From Pseudohalioglobus sediminis (lineage in GTDB: Bacteria > Pseudomonadota > Gammaproteobacteria > Pseudomonadales > Halieaceae): 64,000 nt of DNA. Position 1 is the stretch's first letter. Each line of letters opens with the position of its first letter. The position numbers and the translations under genes are program-made. Under the pieces are notes generated by a model. That model did not search any database and had not been told where the DNA came from. It worked only from the letters and a program-made list of their open reading frames with translations. The DNA lies in contig NZ_VTUX01000002.1 in assembly GCF_008370495.1 (NCBI RefSeq), positions 248,001 to 312,000 of the forward strand, in the 5' to 3' direction. Shown here piece after piece: positions 31,372 through 40,931 of the stretch.

Positions 31372-32322
31372 GTGAACAGCAAGCTCGAACAGTTGAAAAC
31401 CATGACCGACGTCGTTGCCGATACAGGCGACATCGAGGCGATACGCCGTTTTCAGCCCATGGATGCCACCACCAACCCCTCACTGCTACTGAAGGCGGCC
31501 GCCCTGCCCCACTATGCGGAGCTGCTGCAGAATGCCAAACACTGGGCCAGCGCCCAGGGCGGTAGCGACGCGGAGCAGCTGGCAAACTGTTGCGACCGCT
31601 TCGCCGTCGATGTGGGCTGTGAAATCCTGGGTATCGTCCCCGGACGTATCTCCACGGAAGTGGATGCCCGCCTGTCATTTGATCGCGCCGCCACCATTAC
31701 CCGGGCCAGAAAGCTGATCGGCATGTATGAGCAGGCAGGTATCGGTCGGGAACGCATCCTGATCAAGATTGCCTCGACCTGGGAAGGTGTCTGCGCCGCG
31801 CGGGAACTGGAACGCGAGGGCATCAACTGCAACCTGACCCTGCTGTTTGGTTTTACCCAGGCCGTGGCCTGCGCCGATGCGGGGGTTTTCCTGATATCAC
31901 CCTTTGTCGGGCGTATTCTCGACTGGCACCTGGCCAACACCGATTTACAGGTGCTGAAGCCACAGGACGACCCCGGCGTGCAGTCTGTCAGCCGCATTTA
32001 CGATTACTACAAGCAACACGGTTACCAAACCGTGGTGATGGGCGCCAGCTTCCGCAACACCGGTGAGATCGAAGCGCTGGCCGGATGTGACCGGCTGACT
32101 ATCAGCCCCCCGTTGCTGGAGCAACTGGCCGCCGACACCGCCGCGCTGCCGCAGCAGCTGGATGCCAGCAAGGCCAGCTCGGCGACCCCAAGGCACACTC
32201 CGGATGAAGTCGAGTTCCGCTACCAGCTGAATGCCGATGCGATGGCGACAGAAAAGCTCGCTGAAGGTATCCGCAATTTTGTTGCCGACCAGATCAAGCT
32301 GGAACAGCTGATCCGCGGGTAA
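31372..32322 (+). CDS. tal: Transaldolase
   Basis: I use a GTG at 31372 with AGGA 9 nt upstream rather than a GTG 14 codons earlier. With this start the Schiff-base lysine in [11 protein letters not shown] becomes Lys132, exactly the position in E. coli TalB, and the length is 316 residues against 317. [29 protein letters not shown] and [19 protein letters not shown] are further hallmarks. It transfers a dihydroxyacetone unit between sedoheptulose-7-phosphate and glyceraldehyde-3-phosphate in the pentose phosphate pathway. Confidence 0.96.
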   Translation: MNSKLEQLKTMTDVVADTGDIEAIRRFQPMDATTNPSLLLKAAALPHYAELLQNAKHWASAQGGSDAEQLANCCDRFAVDVGCEILGIVPGRISTEVDARLSFDRAATITRARKLIGMYEQAGIGRERILIKIASTWEGVCAARELEREGINCNLTLLFGFTQAVACADAGVFLISPFVGRILDWHLANTDLQVLKPQDDPGVQSVSRIYDYYKQHGYQTVVMGASFRNTGEIEALAGCDRLTISPPLLEQLAADTAALPQQLDASKASSATPRHTPDEVEFRYQLNADAMATEKLAEGIRNFVADQIKLEQLIRG

Positions 32323-32323
32323 C

Positions 32324-32338
32324 AGCCCGGGTCGGGCT
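32324..32338. terminator. Hairpin between convergent tal and STAS genes
   Basis: AGCCCG, GGT loop and CGGGCT form a compact 6-bp GC stem just past the tal stop. It overlaps the STAS gene stop by one base. On the plus strand it is followed only by TAA, so termination strength is uncertain. Confidence 0.5.
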
Positions 32339-32820
32339 TAACTGTGCTCCAAAGCTGACAACAGGTCCTTGAAACGGGCCCGGTTCTCTTCCGACAGGCT
32401 CATCAGCGTGCGGTGCGCCTCGATCACTTTATCGCGCACCGACTCCTCGCTGCCCTCTACGTGGGGTATTTCACTGATTTCATCGGTGTTGGCGCAGGCT
32501 TCCTCATGCAGTTCGAACAGGCGCTGGAAGCCCATGCTCTTCAGCAGGCGATTGATCCCGGGGTCGCAGGAGTAGATCGCGGGCTGAAAGCCAAACTTGT
32601 CATTGACCTCCAGCGCCAGCTTGGCGAGCAGTCCCAGGGTGGTAGAGTCGATGCCCTCGGCCTCACACAGGTCCACCCACACGCTGGCGAATGCCGGGTC
32701 TTCGAACATACGCTGGATGTACTCATCGATCGTCGTAGACAGAGTGAGGCGCACGTCGCCTTCAAGGCGAATGACATAGGCACCATCGTGACTGGCCGCC
32801 AGAATTTTTCCTTCCTGCAT
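32338..32820 (-). CDS. STAS-domain anti-sigma factor antagonist (HsbA-like)
   Basis: The 160-residue protein has a STAS domain whose switch segment EGIDSTTLGLLAKLAL places the phosphorylatable serine at Ser59. A C-terminal helical extension of about 50 residues follows. GAGG stands 7 nt before the ATG, which follows the phosphatase gene by a single base. The pair matches the HsbR-HsbA partner-switch module of pseudomonads, where the phosphatase keeps the STAS protein unphosphorylated. The anti-sigma target is not encoded nearby. Confidence 0.88.
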   Translation of the reverse strand: MQEGKILAASHDGAYVIRLEGDVRLTLSTTIDEYIQRMFEDPAFASVWVDLCEAEGIDSTTLGLLAKLALEVNDKFGFQPAIYSCDPGINRLLKSMGFQRLFELHEEACANTDEISEIPHVEGSEESVRDKVIEAHRTLMSLSEENRARFKDLLSALEHS

Positions 32821-32821
32821 A

Positions 32822-34003
32822 TCAGCCTCGCTTGCTGACGAACAGAGCTGCGATATCATCCGGTGCGGTGCCCACCCGGTCAAGCCCCAATCGGGTCACC
32901 ATTTCTTCGGGTGAGGCGGCAGCTTGCTCAAATACCTCAAGGAAGTACTTTTCTTTTTCTATCAGGTTCTTCGGCGGCAGGATTTCGAGGATGCCGTCTG
33001 AAAACAGCGCCAGCATGAAGCTGTCCGGCAGGTCGATCAGGTGCTCCTCATAATGGGCGTCTTCCATGATACCCACCGCAGAACCTTCGCCACGCAGGTA
33101 GCGGGCACCCTCCCCACTCACCAGCACCGGCTGCGGCAGGTGCCCGGCCACGCTGTAACGCAGCGTGTTGGTCTGCATATCGAGTACCCCGACCACCATG
33201 GTGGCGAACTTGCCCACCTCCAGGTCCATCAGCTCCCGGTTGGCGCGCTTGAGCAGGGCCGAGGGACTGAGAATGGTATCGTCGCTACGGCGCAGCAGGT
33301 CGGAACGCTTGCGTGCAAACAGGTTTTTCAGCAACACGGTGGCAAACGCGGACGAACTGCCATGGCCGGACACATCGGCCATAAAAAAGGTGACAAAGTG
33401 ATCGCCGACCGTGAAGTAGTCGGTGAAATCACCACTGAGGTAGAGAGACGGGATAACCGTGTGGCTGAACACGTAATCATCAAGGATAAGCGGCGTTGCC
33501 GGCAGCATCCGCATCTGCACCTGGCGTCCGGCCTGCTGGTCCTGCTCCAGCATCTTGATCGTGCCGCGCAGTTCCGTATTGGCGGCTTCCAGACTGTGCC
33601 GTGACTGTTCCAGTTCACGGCGCACCTGGCGCTGACGCATGCAGCGGTCCATGGAGCGCTTGAGGGCATCGACATCGGCAATGGGCCGCACAAAAAAGTC
33701 GCTGGCGCCAACGCGCAGGGCCCGCATCATGCGGTCGGCCTGGGCCTCGTCGCTGATAAGGATAACCGGGATCTGCACGTCCATTTCCTTGAGCGTGCGG
33801 CTGGCGAAGTCCCAGCTCAGGCCTTCCATGTCCATTTCACACAGAATAACGTCGAGGTCGGGGCGATGGTGAAGGTATTCACGTGCCGCGTTGGCATCCG
33901 TGTACACCTCGGTGGCATAGCCCAGGGTCTCGACTAACGCTGCCAGCGACCTGAGGCGATCCTCATCGTGGTCAACCACCAGTGCGGTACCAATCAATTC
34001 CAT
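32822..34003 (-). CDS. Response-regulator/PP2C phosphatase (HsbR/RsbU-like) with altered receiver
   Basis: From MELIGTALVV the protein has 393 residues. A receiver domain (5-120) is joined by a coiled coil (about 125-165) to a SpoIIE-type PP2C domain (about 180-390) with SGDFTDYF, MADVSGHGSSSAFATVLLK and ALFSDGILE. The receiver keeps acidic residues Asp11 and Asp13. In DVILCEMDMEG, however, Glu56 occupies the phosphoacceptor position, and the conserved Lys is Arg106 (FFVRP). The Glu could mimic the phosphorylated state and give constant activity. It is co-transcribed with the STAS gene, its likely substrate. Confidence 0.9.
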   Translation of the reverse strand: MELIGTALVVDHDEDRLRSLAALVETLGYATEVYTDANAAREYLHHRPDLDVILCEMDMEGLSWDFASRTLKEMDVQIPVILISDEAQADRMMRALRVGASDFFVRPIADVDALKRSMDRCMRQRQVRRELEQSRHSLEAANTELRGTIKMLEQDQQAGRQVQMRMLPATPLILDDYVFSHTVIPSLYLSGDFTDYFTVGDHFVTFFMADVSGHGSSSAFATVLLKNLFARKRSDLLRRSDDTILSPSALLKRANRELMDLEVGKFATMVVGVLDMQTNTLRYSVAGHLPQPVLVSGEGARYLRGEGSAVGIMEDAHYEEHLIDLPDSFMLALFSDGILEILPPKNLIEKEKYFLEVFEQAAASPEEMVTRLGLDRVGTAPDDIAALFVSKRG

Positions 34004-34184
34004 GCGGGTGATGTTCGTTATAGGGTTATCAGCGACACTACGCCCATCACCATAGGCAGGCAACCATGCTTACACCGGATTGGGCAGGATTTCACACTTT
34101 TGGATTCCGGACCCGAGTGCCCCCTTCATCGGCCGGGTACCGGCGCAGGCAAACGGCACGGTGCTGAACCAGGGCGCGGGCGGA

Positions 34185-34907
34185 TCAGAAGTCCTCCCAG
34201 TCCTCACCGCGGTCGAAATCGGAGAAGTTGTCTGTCACCACGCCATCGTTGACGAAGGTCTCACGCTGCTGCAGGTAGGCATCGCGGACAAAGATATACT
34301 CGTCACCACTCAACAGTTCGTCTGCCTGCAGCAGCCTCGCCCTGCCGTCAATGAGTTCCAGGCCCCAGAGGGAGTTGCGCACACGCACGTTATCGATATA
34401 CGTGGGGATTGAGGTATAGGTATCGAATATGGTCCCGGTACCACTGCGGAAAGTACGTGGACCGAAGAACGGCACCATGATGTAAGGCCCGGGTTTTACC
34501 CCCCAGATTGCCAGCGTGTGGCCGAAGTCGGTCCGGTAGGGTCGAATACCCATCGGCGTCGCCACGTCAAACAGGCCGGCAAGGCCCAGTGTGCTGTTTA
34601 CCAGGAAGCGCCCTCCTCCCTGTGCGGCGCCGACAAAACGCCCCTGCAGCACGCCGTTGATGGCCGAGTTGAAGTCGTACATGTTGGCAAACAGGTTACC
34701 CACGCCCCGCTTGGCAAAACCCGGCATGACCCAGTCATAGCCTTTCGCCACTGGCCGCAGCAGGTACTTATCGAAGGTGTTGTTGAGAGCGAACAAGGGC
34801 CGGTTAATCGCTTCCAGCGGGTCCGGATTAGGTGCCTTCTCCTCCGCTACGGCTACTGGCGGGGCAAGCGCAAACACAATGAGCAGCAGTAAGGGGGCGA
34901 ATTTCAT
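34185..34907 (-). CDS. mlaA: MlaA (VacJ) outer-membrane lipid-asymmetry protein, without lipobox
   Basis: The 240-residue protein begins with a signal peptide (about 1-21, VAVA-EEK) and has the MlaA core: DPLEAINRPLFALNNTFDKYLLRPVAKGYDWVMP, FLVNSTLGLAGLFDVATPMGI and WGVKPGPYIMVPFFGPRTFRSG. The family removes phospholipids from the outer leaflet and passes them to the Mla pathway. No cysteine is present anywhere, so this copy cannot be lipidated like the E. coli one and is probably held by its porin partner. It lies 64 nt downstream of hvfC on the same strand. Confidence 0.92.
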   Translation of the reverse strand: MKFAPLLLLIVFALAPPVAVAEEKAPNPDPLEAINRPLFALNNTFDKYLLRPVAKGYDWVMPGFAKRGVGNLFANMYDFNSAINGVLQGRFVGAAQGGGRFLVNSTLGLAGLFDVATPMGIRPYRTDFGHTLAIWGVKPGPYIMVPFFGPRTFRSGTGTIFDTYTSIPTYIDNVRVRNSLWGLELIDGRARLLQADELLSGDEYIFVRDAYLQQRETFVNDGVVTDNFSDFDRGEDWEDF

Positions 34908-34971
34908 GGCATGGCGGACCGGAATAAGAGGCGGAAATGTTACGCTCACTATGGCAGGCGGGCAAGCCTTG

Positions 34972-35721
34972 TCAATTATCGCCCACCGGCAGCAGCACCG
35001 AACTGGCCAGCAGCTTACCGATTTGCTCCAGTGCAAAACCGGCTATTTGCTGGCTATCCACGCCCATCTCCGCGGCAAGTGTATCGATCACGGCGGCGGT
35101 GGCAGCGGAGCGGTTGTCTCGCAGCAACTCGAGCAGCCTGGCGGTAGCCGCATTGAGCGCCATGAACTGCACCTTGTCCTGACGATCACGATACACCACC
35201 AGGAAAGTAGGCGCTGCCGCCTCGGTCGGTTGATAACCCGGCCCGATTTCATGCACCGGGAAAGCGTAATGCAGCACCCAGGCCAACGGTGACAGGGTCA
35301 ACACGGCCTGCGATAGCTCCGCCACGGGCGCTTCCGCCGGCAATGTTTCCTCGGCCACGTCGAGGGCCAGTTCCACCCACTCGTAGTGGGCCAGCTCAGC
35401 CATAAACGGGGGATCACATTCCCGCGCCTGGTGTTCGTCCATCAGGTAGGCAATGAATTCCTGGCTGATCTCGAGGAAATAAGGCGAGCGACAACGGTGT
35501 CGATCCATAAACAGGCGCACGAGTTGTTGCCACTGGGCGTCGTCATACAGGCTGCGCAGCACGGGAAAACCGCCACTGATGAAACCTTCCACATTGTTGT
35601 AGATCAGATCCCGGTATACCTGCAGGCGCCGCTCCTCCACACCTTCCGGTGCCGGGTGTCGCGGGTCGCGCAGGTGGGCGGCCATGCGTAGCTGCGCCTG
35701 TCTGAGGCCGGCGCCACTCAC
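34972..35721 (-). CDS. hvfC: HvfC/BufC-type partner protein (DUF2063)
   Basis: The 249-residue protein begins at a GTG overlapping the hvfB stop (GTGA), with GGAGG upstream. The N-terminal DUF2063 helices contain [26 protein letters not shown] and the segment [14 protein letters not shown]. The C-domain includes [10 protein letters not shown] and a helical tail. In characterised systems this protein binds the precursor leader and delivers it to the MNIO enzyme. The order precursor-enzyme-partner is the standard one. Confidence 0.9.
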   Translation of the reverse strand: MSGAGLRQAQLRMAAHLRDPRHPAPEGVEERRLQVYRDLIYNNVEGFISGGFPVLRSLYDDAQWQQLVRLFMDRHRCRSPYFLEISQEFIAYLMDEHQARECDPPFMAELAHYEWVELALDVAEETLPAEAPVAELSQAVLTLSPLAWVLHYAFPVHEIGPGYQPTEAAAPTFLVVYRDRQDKVQFMALNAATARLLELLRDNRSAATAAVIDTLAAEMGVDSQQIAGFALEQIGKLLASSVLLPVGDN

Positions 35722-36575
35722 GACCCCCCTCCGGAGGCCACACCCGTGGCTTGCGCATGCCCTTGCAGGGCGCGCACCTGCTCCACTTCCTGCAGCAGAT
35801 CGGTCAGTGGCGGCAGGTTGAAGTCGCGCTCCAGCAGTGTCGGCAAGTTGCCAACGCGCTGATAAGCCTGTGCCAGCAACTGCCAGACCGGGTCGATTAC
35901 ATCAGCGCCATGCGTATCCACCTTGAGGTCTTCAGCCTCGTCGTAGTGCCCGGCCACGTGGATATAGCGGGCACGCTGGAGTGGCAGCGATTCCATAAAA
36001 GTAATGGGGTCATACCCGTGATTGATACTGTTCACGTAGATATTGTTGACGTCGAGCAGCAGGTCACAGCCACTGCCATCCAGGACAGCATTGATAAACG
36101 CCGCTTCCGTCATGTCCTGGTGCGGTTGCGCGTAGTAGGAGGCATTTTCAAGCGCGATCGGCGCGCCGATGATGTCCTGTACCTGGACAATCCGCGCGAC
36201 CACGTAGTCCACCGCCTCCTCGGTAAAAGGGATCGGCAGCAGGTCGTAAAGGTGGCCTTCCGCCGCACAGTAGGTCAGGTGCTCACTGTACAGTGGCACA
36301 TTAAACTCGGTCATGAATGCGCGCACCGCGCTGACCAGTTCCATGTCCAGGGGGTCAGGGCCGCCAATGTCCAGCGACAGGCCGTGCAGTACTATGGGGT
36401 AGCGCTCCGCCATCTGCCGCAACTGGCGACCGAAGCGCCCACCCACGCCTATCCAGTTTTCAGGCGCAAGCTCCAGGAAATCGACCGCTCCCTGGTCCAT
36501 GTCGAGCATCGGGCCCAACAGGGCCCGCCGCAGGCCGAGTCCCGCTCCGTGGAACCCGGCATCTTGCATTGGCAT
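35718..36575 (-). CDS. hvfB: Multinuclear non-haem iron oxidase (MNIO, DUF692), HvfB/BufB type
   Basis: The start overlaps the precursor stop as TGATG, giving 285 residues. It is a TIM-barrel DUF692 protein. Putative metal-binding segments include [60 protein letters not shown] and [11 protein letters not shown]. Close relatives (HvfB, BufB) oxidise cysteines in EGKC motifs of the precursor to oxazolone-thioamide pairs that bind copper. It sits between the ten-EGKC precursor and hvfC, so the same reaction is expected. Confidence 0.93.
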   Translation of the reverse strand: MPMQDAGFHGAGLGLRRALLGPMLDMDQGAVDFLELAPENWIGVGGRFGRQLRQMAERYPIVLHGLSLDIGGPDPLDMELVSAVRAFMTEFNVPLYSEHLTYCAAEGHLYDLLPIPFTEEAVDYVVARIVQVQDIIGAPIALENASYYAQPHQDMTEAAFINAVLDGSGCDLLLDVNNIYVNSINHGYDPITFMESLPLQRARYIHVAGHYDEAEDLKVDTHGADVIDPVWQLLAQAYQRVGNLPTLLERDFNLPPLTDLLQEVEQVRALQGHAQATGVASGGGS

Positions 36576-36952
36576 CAGCCGCCGCACTTACCTTCGCCGC
36601 ATTTGCCTTCGCCGGATGATTTCTCACCGCCGCATTTACCTTCGCCGCACTTGCCTTCGCCGTCGGCTTTCTTGTCGCCGCACTTGCCTTCGCCGCACTT
36701 ACCTTCGCCGTCGGCTTTCTTGTCACCGCATTTGCCTTCGCCGCACTTGCCTTCGCCGTCGGCTTTCTCACCGCCGCACTTGCCTTCACCACACTTGCCT
36801 TCGCCGTGCTTGCCATAGTTGGCCAGGTCATAGCCGCCGCTCAGTTGCTGGGCAGAAAACGGATTCACTTCCGCAGACGCCATCGGTGCTACAGAAGTTG
36901 CCAGGAAGGCTGCGCCGAGGGCGGCGGCCAGAGTTTTTTTGGAATGAGCCAT
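36575..36952 (-). CDS. hvfA: HvfA/bufferin-type RiPP precursor with ten EGKC motifs
   Basis: The 125-residue precursor has a signal peptide (1-27, MASA-EVNPF) and a short spacer (28-49). Residues 51-124 carry ten EGKC motifs as five doublets [10 protein letters not shown]. The cysteines are 54, 59, 70, 75, 86, 91, 102, 107, 118 and 123, the doublets being separated by GEKAD, DKKAD, DKKAD and GEKSS linkers. Each Cys is a predicted site for oxazolone/thioamide formation by hvfB, producing an exported copper-chelating peptide. AGGGAA lies about 8 nt before the ATG. No DoxX-type hvfD gene is adjacent. Confidence 0.92.
   Translation of the reverse strand: MAHSKKTLAAALGAAFLATSVAPMASAEVNPFSAQQLSGGYDLANYGKHGEGKCGEGKCGGEKADGEGKCGEGKCGDKKADGEGKCGEGKCGDKKADGEGKCGEGKCGGEKSSGEGKCGEGKCGG
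36581..36805. repeat. 48-bp tandem DNA repeats inside the hvfA precursor gene
   Basis: The CGTCGGCTTTCT register recurs at 36661, 36709 and 36757, a period of exactly 48 bp (16 codons: one EGKC doublet plus linker). Flanking units at both ends are diverged. Such an array can expand or contract by slippage or recombination, changing the number of modified cysteines. Confidence 0.9.
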
Positions 36953-37130
36953 GATAGGTTCCCTGTTGGTAGTCGAGTTTGTTGTCTTAGCACGCCGCGC
37001 GGAGCTGATACAACCCTCCGGGGCTCCACGTGACACCTGTTGTGACAGGGCCCGGTCGAGGAAGTTTCAATACCCCAGTGAATTAGTCAGCAATTTTTTA
37101 CAAGCGGTCGGGGTTGCCGCAAACTGCCCC

Positions 37131-40100
37131 TCAGCCAGGATTGGCCTGCAACCAGGTTTCCACCTCCGACCACTGCTGGCGCAGGCGCTTCTCGGATACC
37201 GCCTGGCGGGTGCCGAGATTCTGCGCGAACAGCGACACGCGAAATTCCTCCAGCATCCAGCGAAACGTCTGTGCCGCGGGGCAGGCGCGCAACAGTCCCT
37301 CACGCTCGGTCTGCGCCGTCGCGAGTGGCGTCGCCAACGCACTGAGCATATCAGTGTACTTGAGATCCTTGGCATACTGGCCCGGCAGGCGCTCCAGCCG
37401 GTTGAGCAAGGCCTTGAGGTAGCGGGGATACTGCGCCAGCCAGCTCGCCGGGGTGTCGCGCAGGCAACCGGGCCGCAACAGCGCCGCCAGTTGCTGCGCC
37501 ATGTCCGGTAGACTCCCCTGCCACTTTTTTGAGTCCATACTGGCGAGCAGCTGGCGAATACGCGCAGCCACCGGCAAGCTGGCCTGCAGCACATTTTCGA
37601 TATCGTTGGCCTCGGTAACAATGGCGCCCTTGCCACGCTGCAACAGCTGCTGGAACGCCTCTTCCGTGTACGGCAACTCTGCATCCAGTTGCATGGCGCG
37701 CACAAACGCGGCGTCCACCAGGTCGTCAACCAGCACAGTGCGCTCCACCGCCGCTCCCGCCAGCATCAGGTTGAATTCATTCCCGCGCAGCATTTGCTTG
37801 CGCAGGTACTTGACCGATTGCGCGCTGTGCAGGCGCAGCAGGCGCAGCACGCCCAGGCGATGCGCCTGTCGTGCGGCCTCGGGGTAGTCACAGAGCTCGA
37901 TTGCCACCGTGTCGCGGTGATCAACCAGCGCGGGAAACGAGAGAATCTCTATACCGGCCTGGCGGAAGCGCCACTCTCGCGGCAGCGCGTCGAAGTCCCA
38001 GCGGGTAATTCCAGCCCGCGCGGGTGACTCGCGCTCATCGCTACTGAGACTCTGGCGGGTATCACTGCGGTACTGCTCGATAAGGCGCTGCAAATCGCGG
38101 CTCTGCTCCAGCAGGCGACCCTCGCCGTCCACCACGCGAATATTCATGCGGTAATAATCGTCGAGTTTATCCATACGCCAGTCGTCGACGGTCAGGGACA
38201 CGCCCCCCAGCTTACCCAGCACCCGCGCCAACTCGACGCGCAGGTCCTTGTCGCAGGGGGCCAGCTCTGCCAGGGCACGGTCAACGTAATTTGGCACCGG
38301 GACCAGTTTCTTGCGCTTGTCCTTGGGCAGCGCCTTGACCAGTGCGATACATTTCTCGCGCAACAGGCCGGGTACCAGCCAATCAAACAGGTAGCGCGGC
38401 ACCCTGTTGAGCAGGGCGACAGGGACGGTCACCGAGACCCCGTCCGTCTCGCGACCGGGCTCGAACTGATAGCTCAGGCGCAACTGCAGGTCGTGCCACT
38501 GCAGCTGGTCCGGGAATTGCTCTTCCCAGTGGGCGCCGGGGTCCCGTGCCAGCAGCATCTCGCGCTGAAGGCGCAGTTCCCCATCGGCCTGGGAGTGCTT
38601 TTTCAACCAGGCGCGCAGGTGGTTTGCCGTGTAACAGTCTGCGGGCAGGCGCTCATCGTAAAAGCTGAACAGGACTTCTTCATCTACCAGGATATCCCGA
38701 CGCCTGACCCGCGATTCCAGTTCCTCAAGTTCGCGGACGAGGCGCTGGTTGTGCTTGAGGAAGCCGGGATGCTGCCGGTACTTGCCCGCCACCAGGCCTT
38801 CGCGAATCAGCAACTCGCGCGCTTCCGCCGGGTTGATCGGGCCATAGTGCACCGAACGCTTGTCAGAGACGGTGAGGCCATAAAGGGTCAGGCGCTCCCA
38901 GGCCATCACCCGACCGCTGCGGGACTGCCATCGCGGCTGGTAATAGTGATGCTTGAGCAGGCCGGGATTGACGTCGATAACCCACTGCGGATCGATTGTG
39001 CCGACAGTCCGTGCGAACACCCGCGAGGTCTCCACGATCTCCGCGGCCACCAGCCACTTCGGCTTCTTGCGCGCCTGCGACGAGCCGGGGAATATCTGCA
39101 TCTTGCGATTGCGCGCACCGAGGTATTCACGGTCTTCCTGGTGCTGCGCAATATTGCCCAGCAAGCCGGCCAGCAGCGCGCGATGCACGCCCTCATAGTT
39201 TTCTTCCTCCGGCAGTTGCGTTGCCGGGCGCAGCTTTTGCTGGCGACAGGCAATGGTGAGCTGCATATGTATATCACGCCACTCGCGCATGCGCTGGAAT
39301 GACAGGAACTCGCGCTTACACAGCTTGCGCAGCTGGTTCTGGCTCAGTGCCTGGCGCTGTTCCTCGTAATAGCGCCACAGGTTGAGCCACGCCATGAAAT
39401 CCGATTTTTCGTGTTTGAAGCGAGCATGCGACTGGTCGGATTGCGAGCGCTGGTCCGCCGGCCGCTCCCGCGGGTCCTGGATTGCCAGTGCACTGGCAAT
39501 CACCAGCACCTCGGCCAGGCAGTGATGGGTGGCGGCGGCCAGTACCATGCGACCGAGGCGCGGATCGATAGGCAGGCGCGCCAGTTGCCGGCCAACTGCC
39601 GTCAGTTGACCCTCTGCGGTGACCGCGCCCAGCTCCTGTAGCAACTTGTAACCATCGCGCACCATGCGCGGGTCGGGAGGATCGATAAAGGGAAAGGCGT
39701 CCACTTTACCGAGACCCAGGGTGAGCATTTGCAGCACCACGGATGCCAGGTTGGTGCGCAGGATTTCCGGGTCGGTGAATTCAGGGCGCCCCTGGAAGTC
39801 CTGCTCACTGTAGAGGCGCAGGCAAACTCCTGATTCCACTCGGCCGCACCGACCCTGGCGCTGATTGGCACTGGCCTGGGAGATGGGCTCGATCGGCAGG
39901 CGCTGCACCTTGGTGCGATAACTGTAGCGACTGATGCGCGCCTCACCGGGGTCGATCACATAGCGGATACCCGGCACGGTGATCGAGGTTTCCGCCACAT
40001 TGGTTGCCAGTACCACGCGCAGGCCGCGACGTTTTGACAGGTCAAATACCCGGTTCTGTTCGGCCTGGCTCAGCCGGGCATACAGCGGGAGGATATCCAG

Positions 40101-40865
40101 CTCCGTATCCTGGCGCAGTTGTTTGGCGACTTCGCGAATGTCGCGTTCCCCCGGAAGGAACACCAGTACATCACCGCGCTTACCGTAGTCGCCAGCGTCA
40201 ATATCCGCGACCAGCCGCGAGATGCGCTCTGCGCTGCTTTCATCTTCCGGGGTGTTTTCCAGGTAGTGTGTCTCCACCGGGAAAGTACGCCCCGACACCT
40301 CGATGATCGGGGCATCATCAAAGTGACGGGAGAAGCTCTGCACATCAATGGTCGCGGAGGTGATAATGAGCTTCAGGTCGGGGCGCCTGGGCAGCAGGCG
40401 CTTGAGATACCCGAGCAGGAAGTCGATGTTCAGGCTGCGTTCGTGGGCCTCGTCGATGATGAGTGTGTCGTAGCGTTTGAGCAGGCGATCGCGCTGCATC
40501 TCCGCGAGCAGGATACCATCGGTCATCAGCTTGATCGCGGTATCCTCGGACACCCGGTCAGTAAAGCGCACCTGGTAACCCACCAGCCCACCCAGTTCGC
40601 CGCCGAGTTCCTGGGCGATACGTTGCGCCACGGTGCGCGCGGCCAGTCGTCGCGGCTGGGTGTGGCCGATGAGACCGGCACTGCCGCGACCGGCCTGCAG
40701 GCAAATCTTGGGCAGCTGCGTGGTTTTACCCGAGCCGGTCTCTCCGGCGACGATCACCACCTGGTGTTCGGCGATAGCGCGCGCGATTTCGTCCCGGCGG
40801 GCGGAGACCGGGAGCTCCTCCGGGTAGTGAATAGTAATGGGGGCGCCAGCCGGGCTGTTCGTCAT
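37131..40865 (-). CDS. hrpA: ATP-dependent RNA helicase HrpA
   Basis: The 1244-residue DEAH-box helicase has Walker A GETGSGKTTQ, QPRRLAART, DEAHERSLN, SATID, TNVAETSITVPGIRYVID and QRQGRCGR in the usual order. The HA2 and OB domains and the long C-terminal HrpA-specific region follow. E. coli HrpA (1300 residues) acts in mRNA processing and rescue of stalled ribosomes. The ATG at 40865 (MTNSPAGAP) lacks a clear ribosome site; a GTG 13 codons upstream is an alternative. It is divergent to the MaoC gene with about 66 nt between starts. Confidence 0.95.
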   Translation of the reverse strand: MTNSPAGAPITIHYPEELPVSARRDEIARAIAEHQVVIVAGETGSGKTTQLPKICLQAGRGSAGLIGHTQPRRLAARTVAQRIAQELGGELGGLVGYQVRFTDRVSEDTAIKLMTDGILLAEMQRDRLLKRYDTLIIDEAHERSLNIDFLLGYLKRLLPRRPDLKLIITSATIDVQSFSRHFDDAPIIEVSGRTFPVETHYLENTPEDESSAERISRLVADIDAGDYGKRGDVLVFLPGERDIREVAKQLRQDTELDILPLYARLSQAEQNRVFDLSKRRGLRVVLATNVAETSITVPGIRYVIDPGEARISRYSYRTKVQRLPIEPISQASANQRQGRCGRVESGVCLRLYSEQDFQGRPEFTDPEILRTNLASVVLQMLTLGLGKVDAFPFIDPPDPRMVRDGYKLLQELGAVTAEGQLTAVGRQLARLPIDPRLGRMVLAAATHHCLAEVLVIASALAIQDPRERPADQRSQSDQSHARFKHEKSDFMAWLNLWRYYEEQRQALSQNQLRKLCKREFLSFQRMREWRDIHMQLTIACRQQKLRPATQLPEEENYEGVHRALLAGLLGNIAQHQEDREYLGARNRKMQIFPGSSQARKKPKWLVAAEIVETSRVFARTVGTIDPQWVIDVNPGLLKHHYYQPRWQSRSGRVMAWERLTLYGLTVSDKRSVHYGPINPAEARELLIREGLVAGKYRQHPGFLKHNQRLVRELEELESRVRRRDILVDEEVLFSFYDERLPADCYTANHLRAWLKKHSQADGELRLQREMLLARDPGAHWEEQFPDQLQWHDLQLRLSYQFEPGRETDGVSVTVPVALLNRVPRYLFDWLVPGLLREKCIALVKALPKDKRKKLVPVPNYVDRALAELAPCDKDLRVELARVLGKLGGVSLTVDDWRMDKLDDYYRMNIRVVDGEGRLLEQSRDLQRLIEQYRSDTRQSLSSDERESPARAGITRWDFDALPREWRFRQAGIEILSFPALVDHRDTVAIELCDYPEAARQAHRLGVLRLLRLHSAQSVKYLRKQMLRGNEFNLMLAGAAVERTVLVDDLVDAAFVRAMQLDAELPYTEEAFQQLLQRGKGAIVTEANDIENVLQASLPVAARIRQLLASMDSKKWQGSLPDMAQQLAALLRPGCLRDTPASWLAQYPRYLKALLNRLERLPGQYAKDLKYTDMLSALATPLATAQTEREGLLRACPAAQTFRWMLEEFRVSLFAQNLGTRQAVSEKRLRQQWSEVETWLQANPG

Positions 40866-40931
40866 GATGTCGTTCAAGTATGGGGGAAATCGGCTATGCT
40901 TCACGCACGTGAGAACCGGGACCTATCGCCT

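Noticed and set aside
36581-36805. Regular 48-bp repeats that could be read as a CRISPR array
   Set aside because: The repeats are contiguous without unique spacers, stay in one reading frame and encode the EGKC doublets of the hvfA precursor.
35751-36818. Long plus-strand open frame opposite hvfA-hvfB with a Pro/His/Ser-rich repetitive end
   Set aside because: It is the antisense image of the hvfA repeat and the hvfB gene; both minus-strand proteins are recognised families and no ribosome site supports the plus-strand frame.
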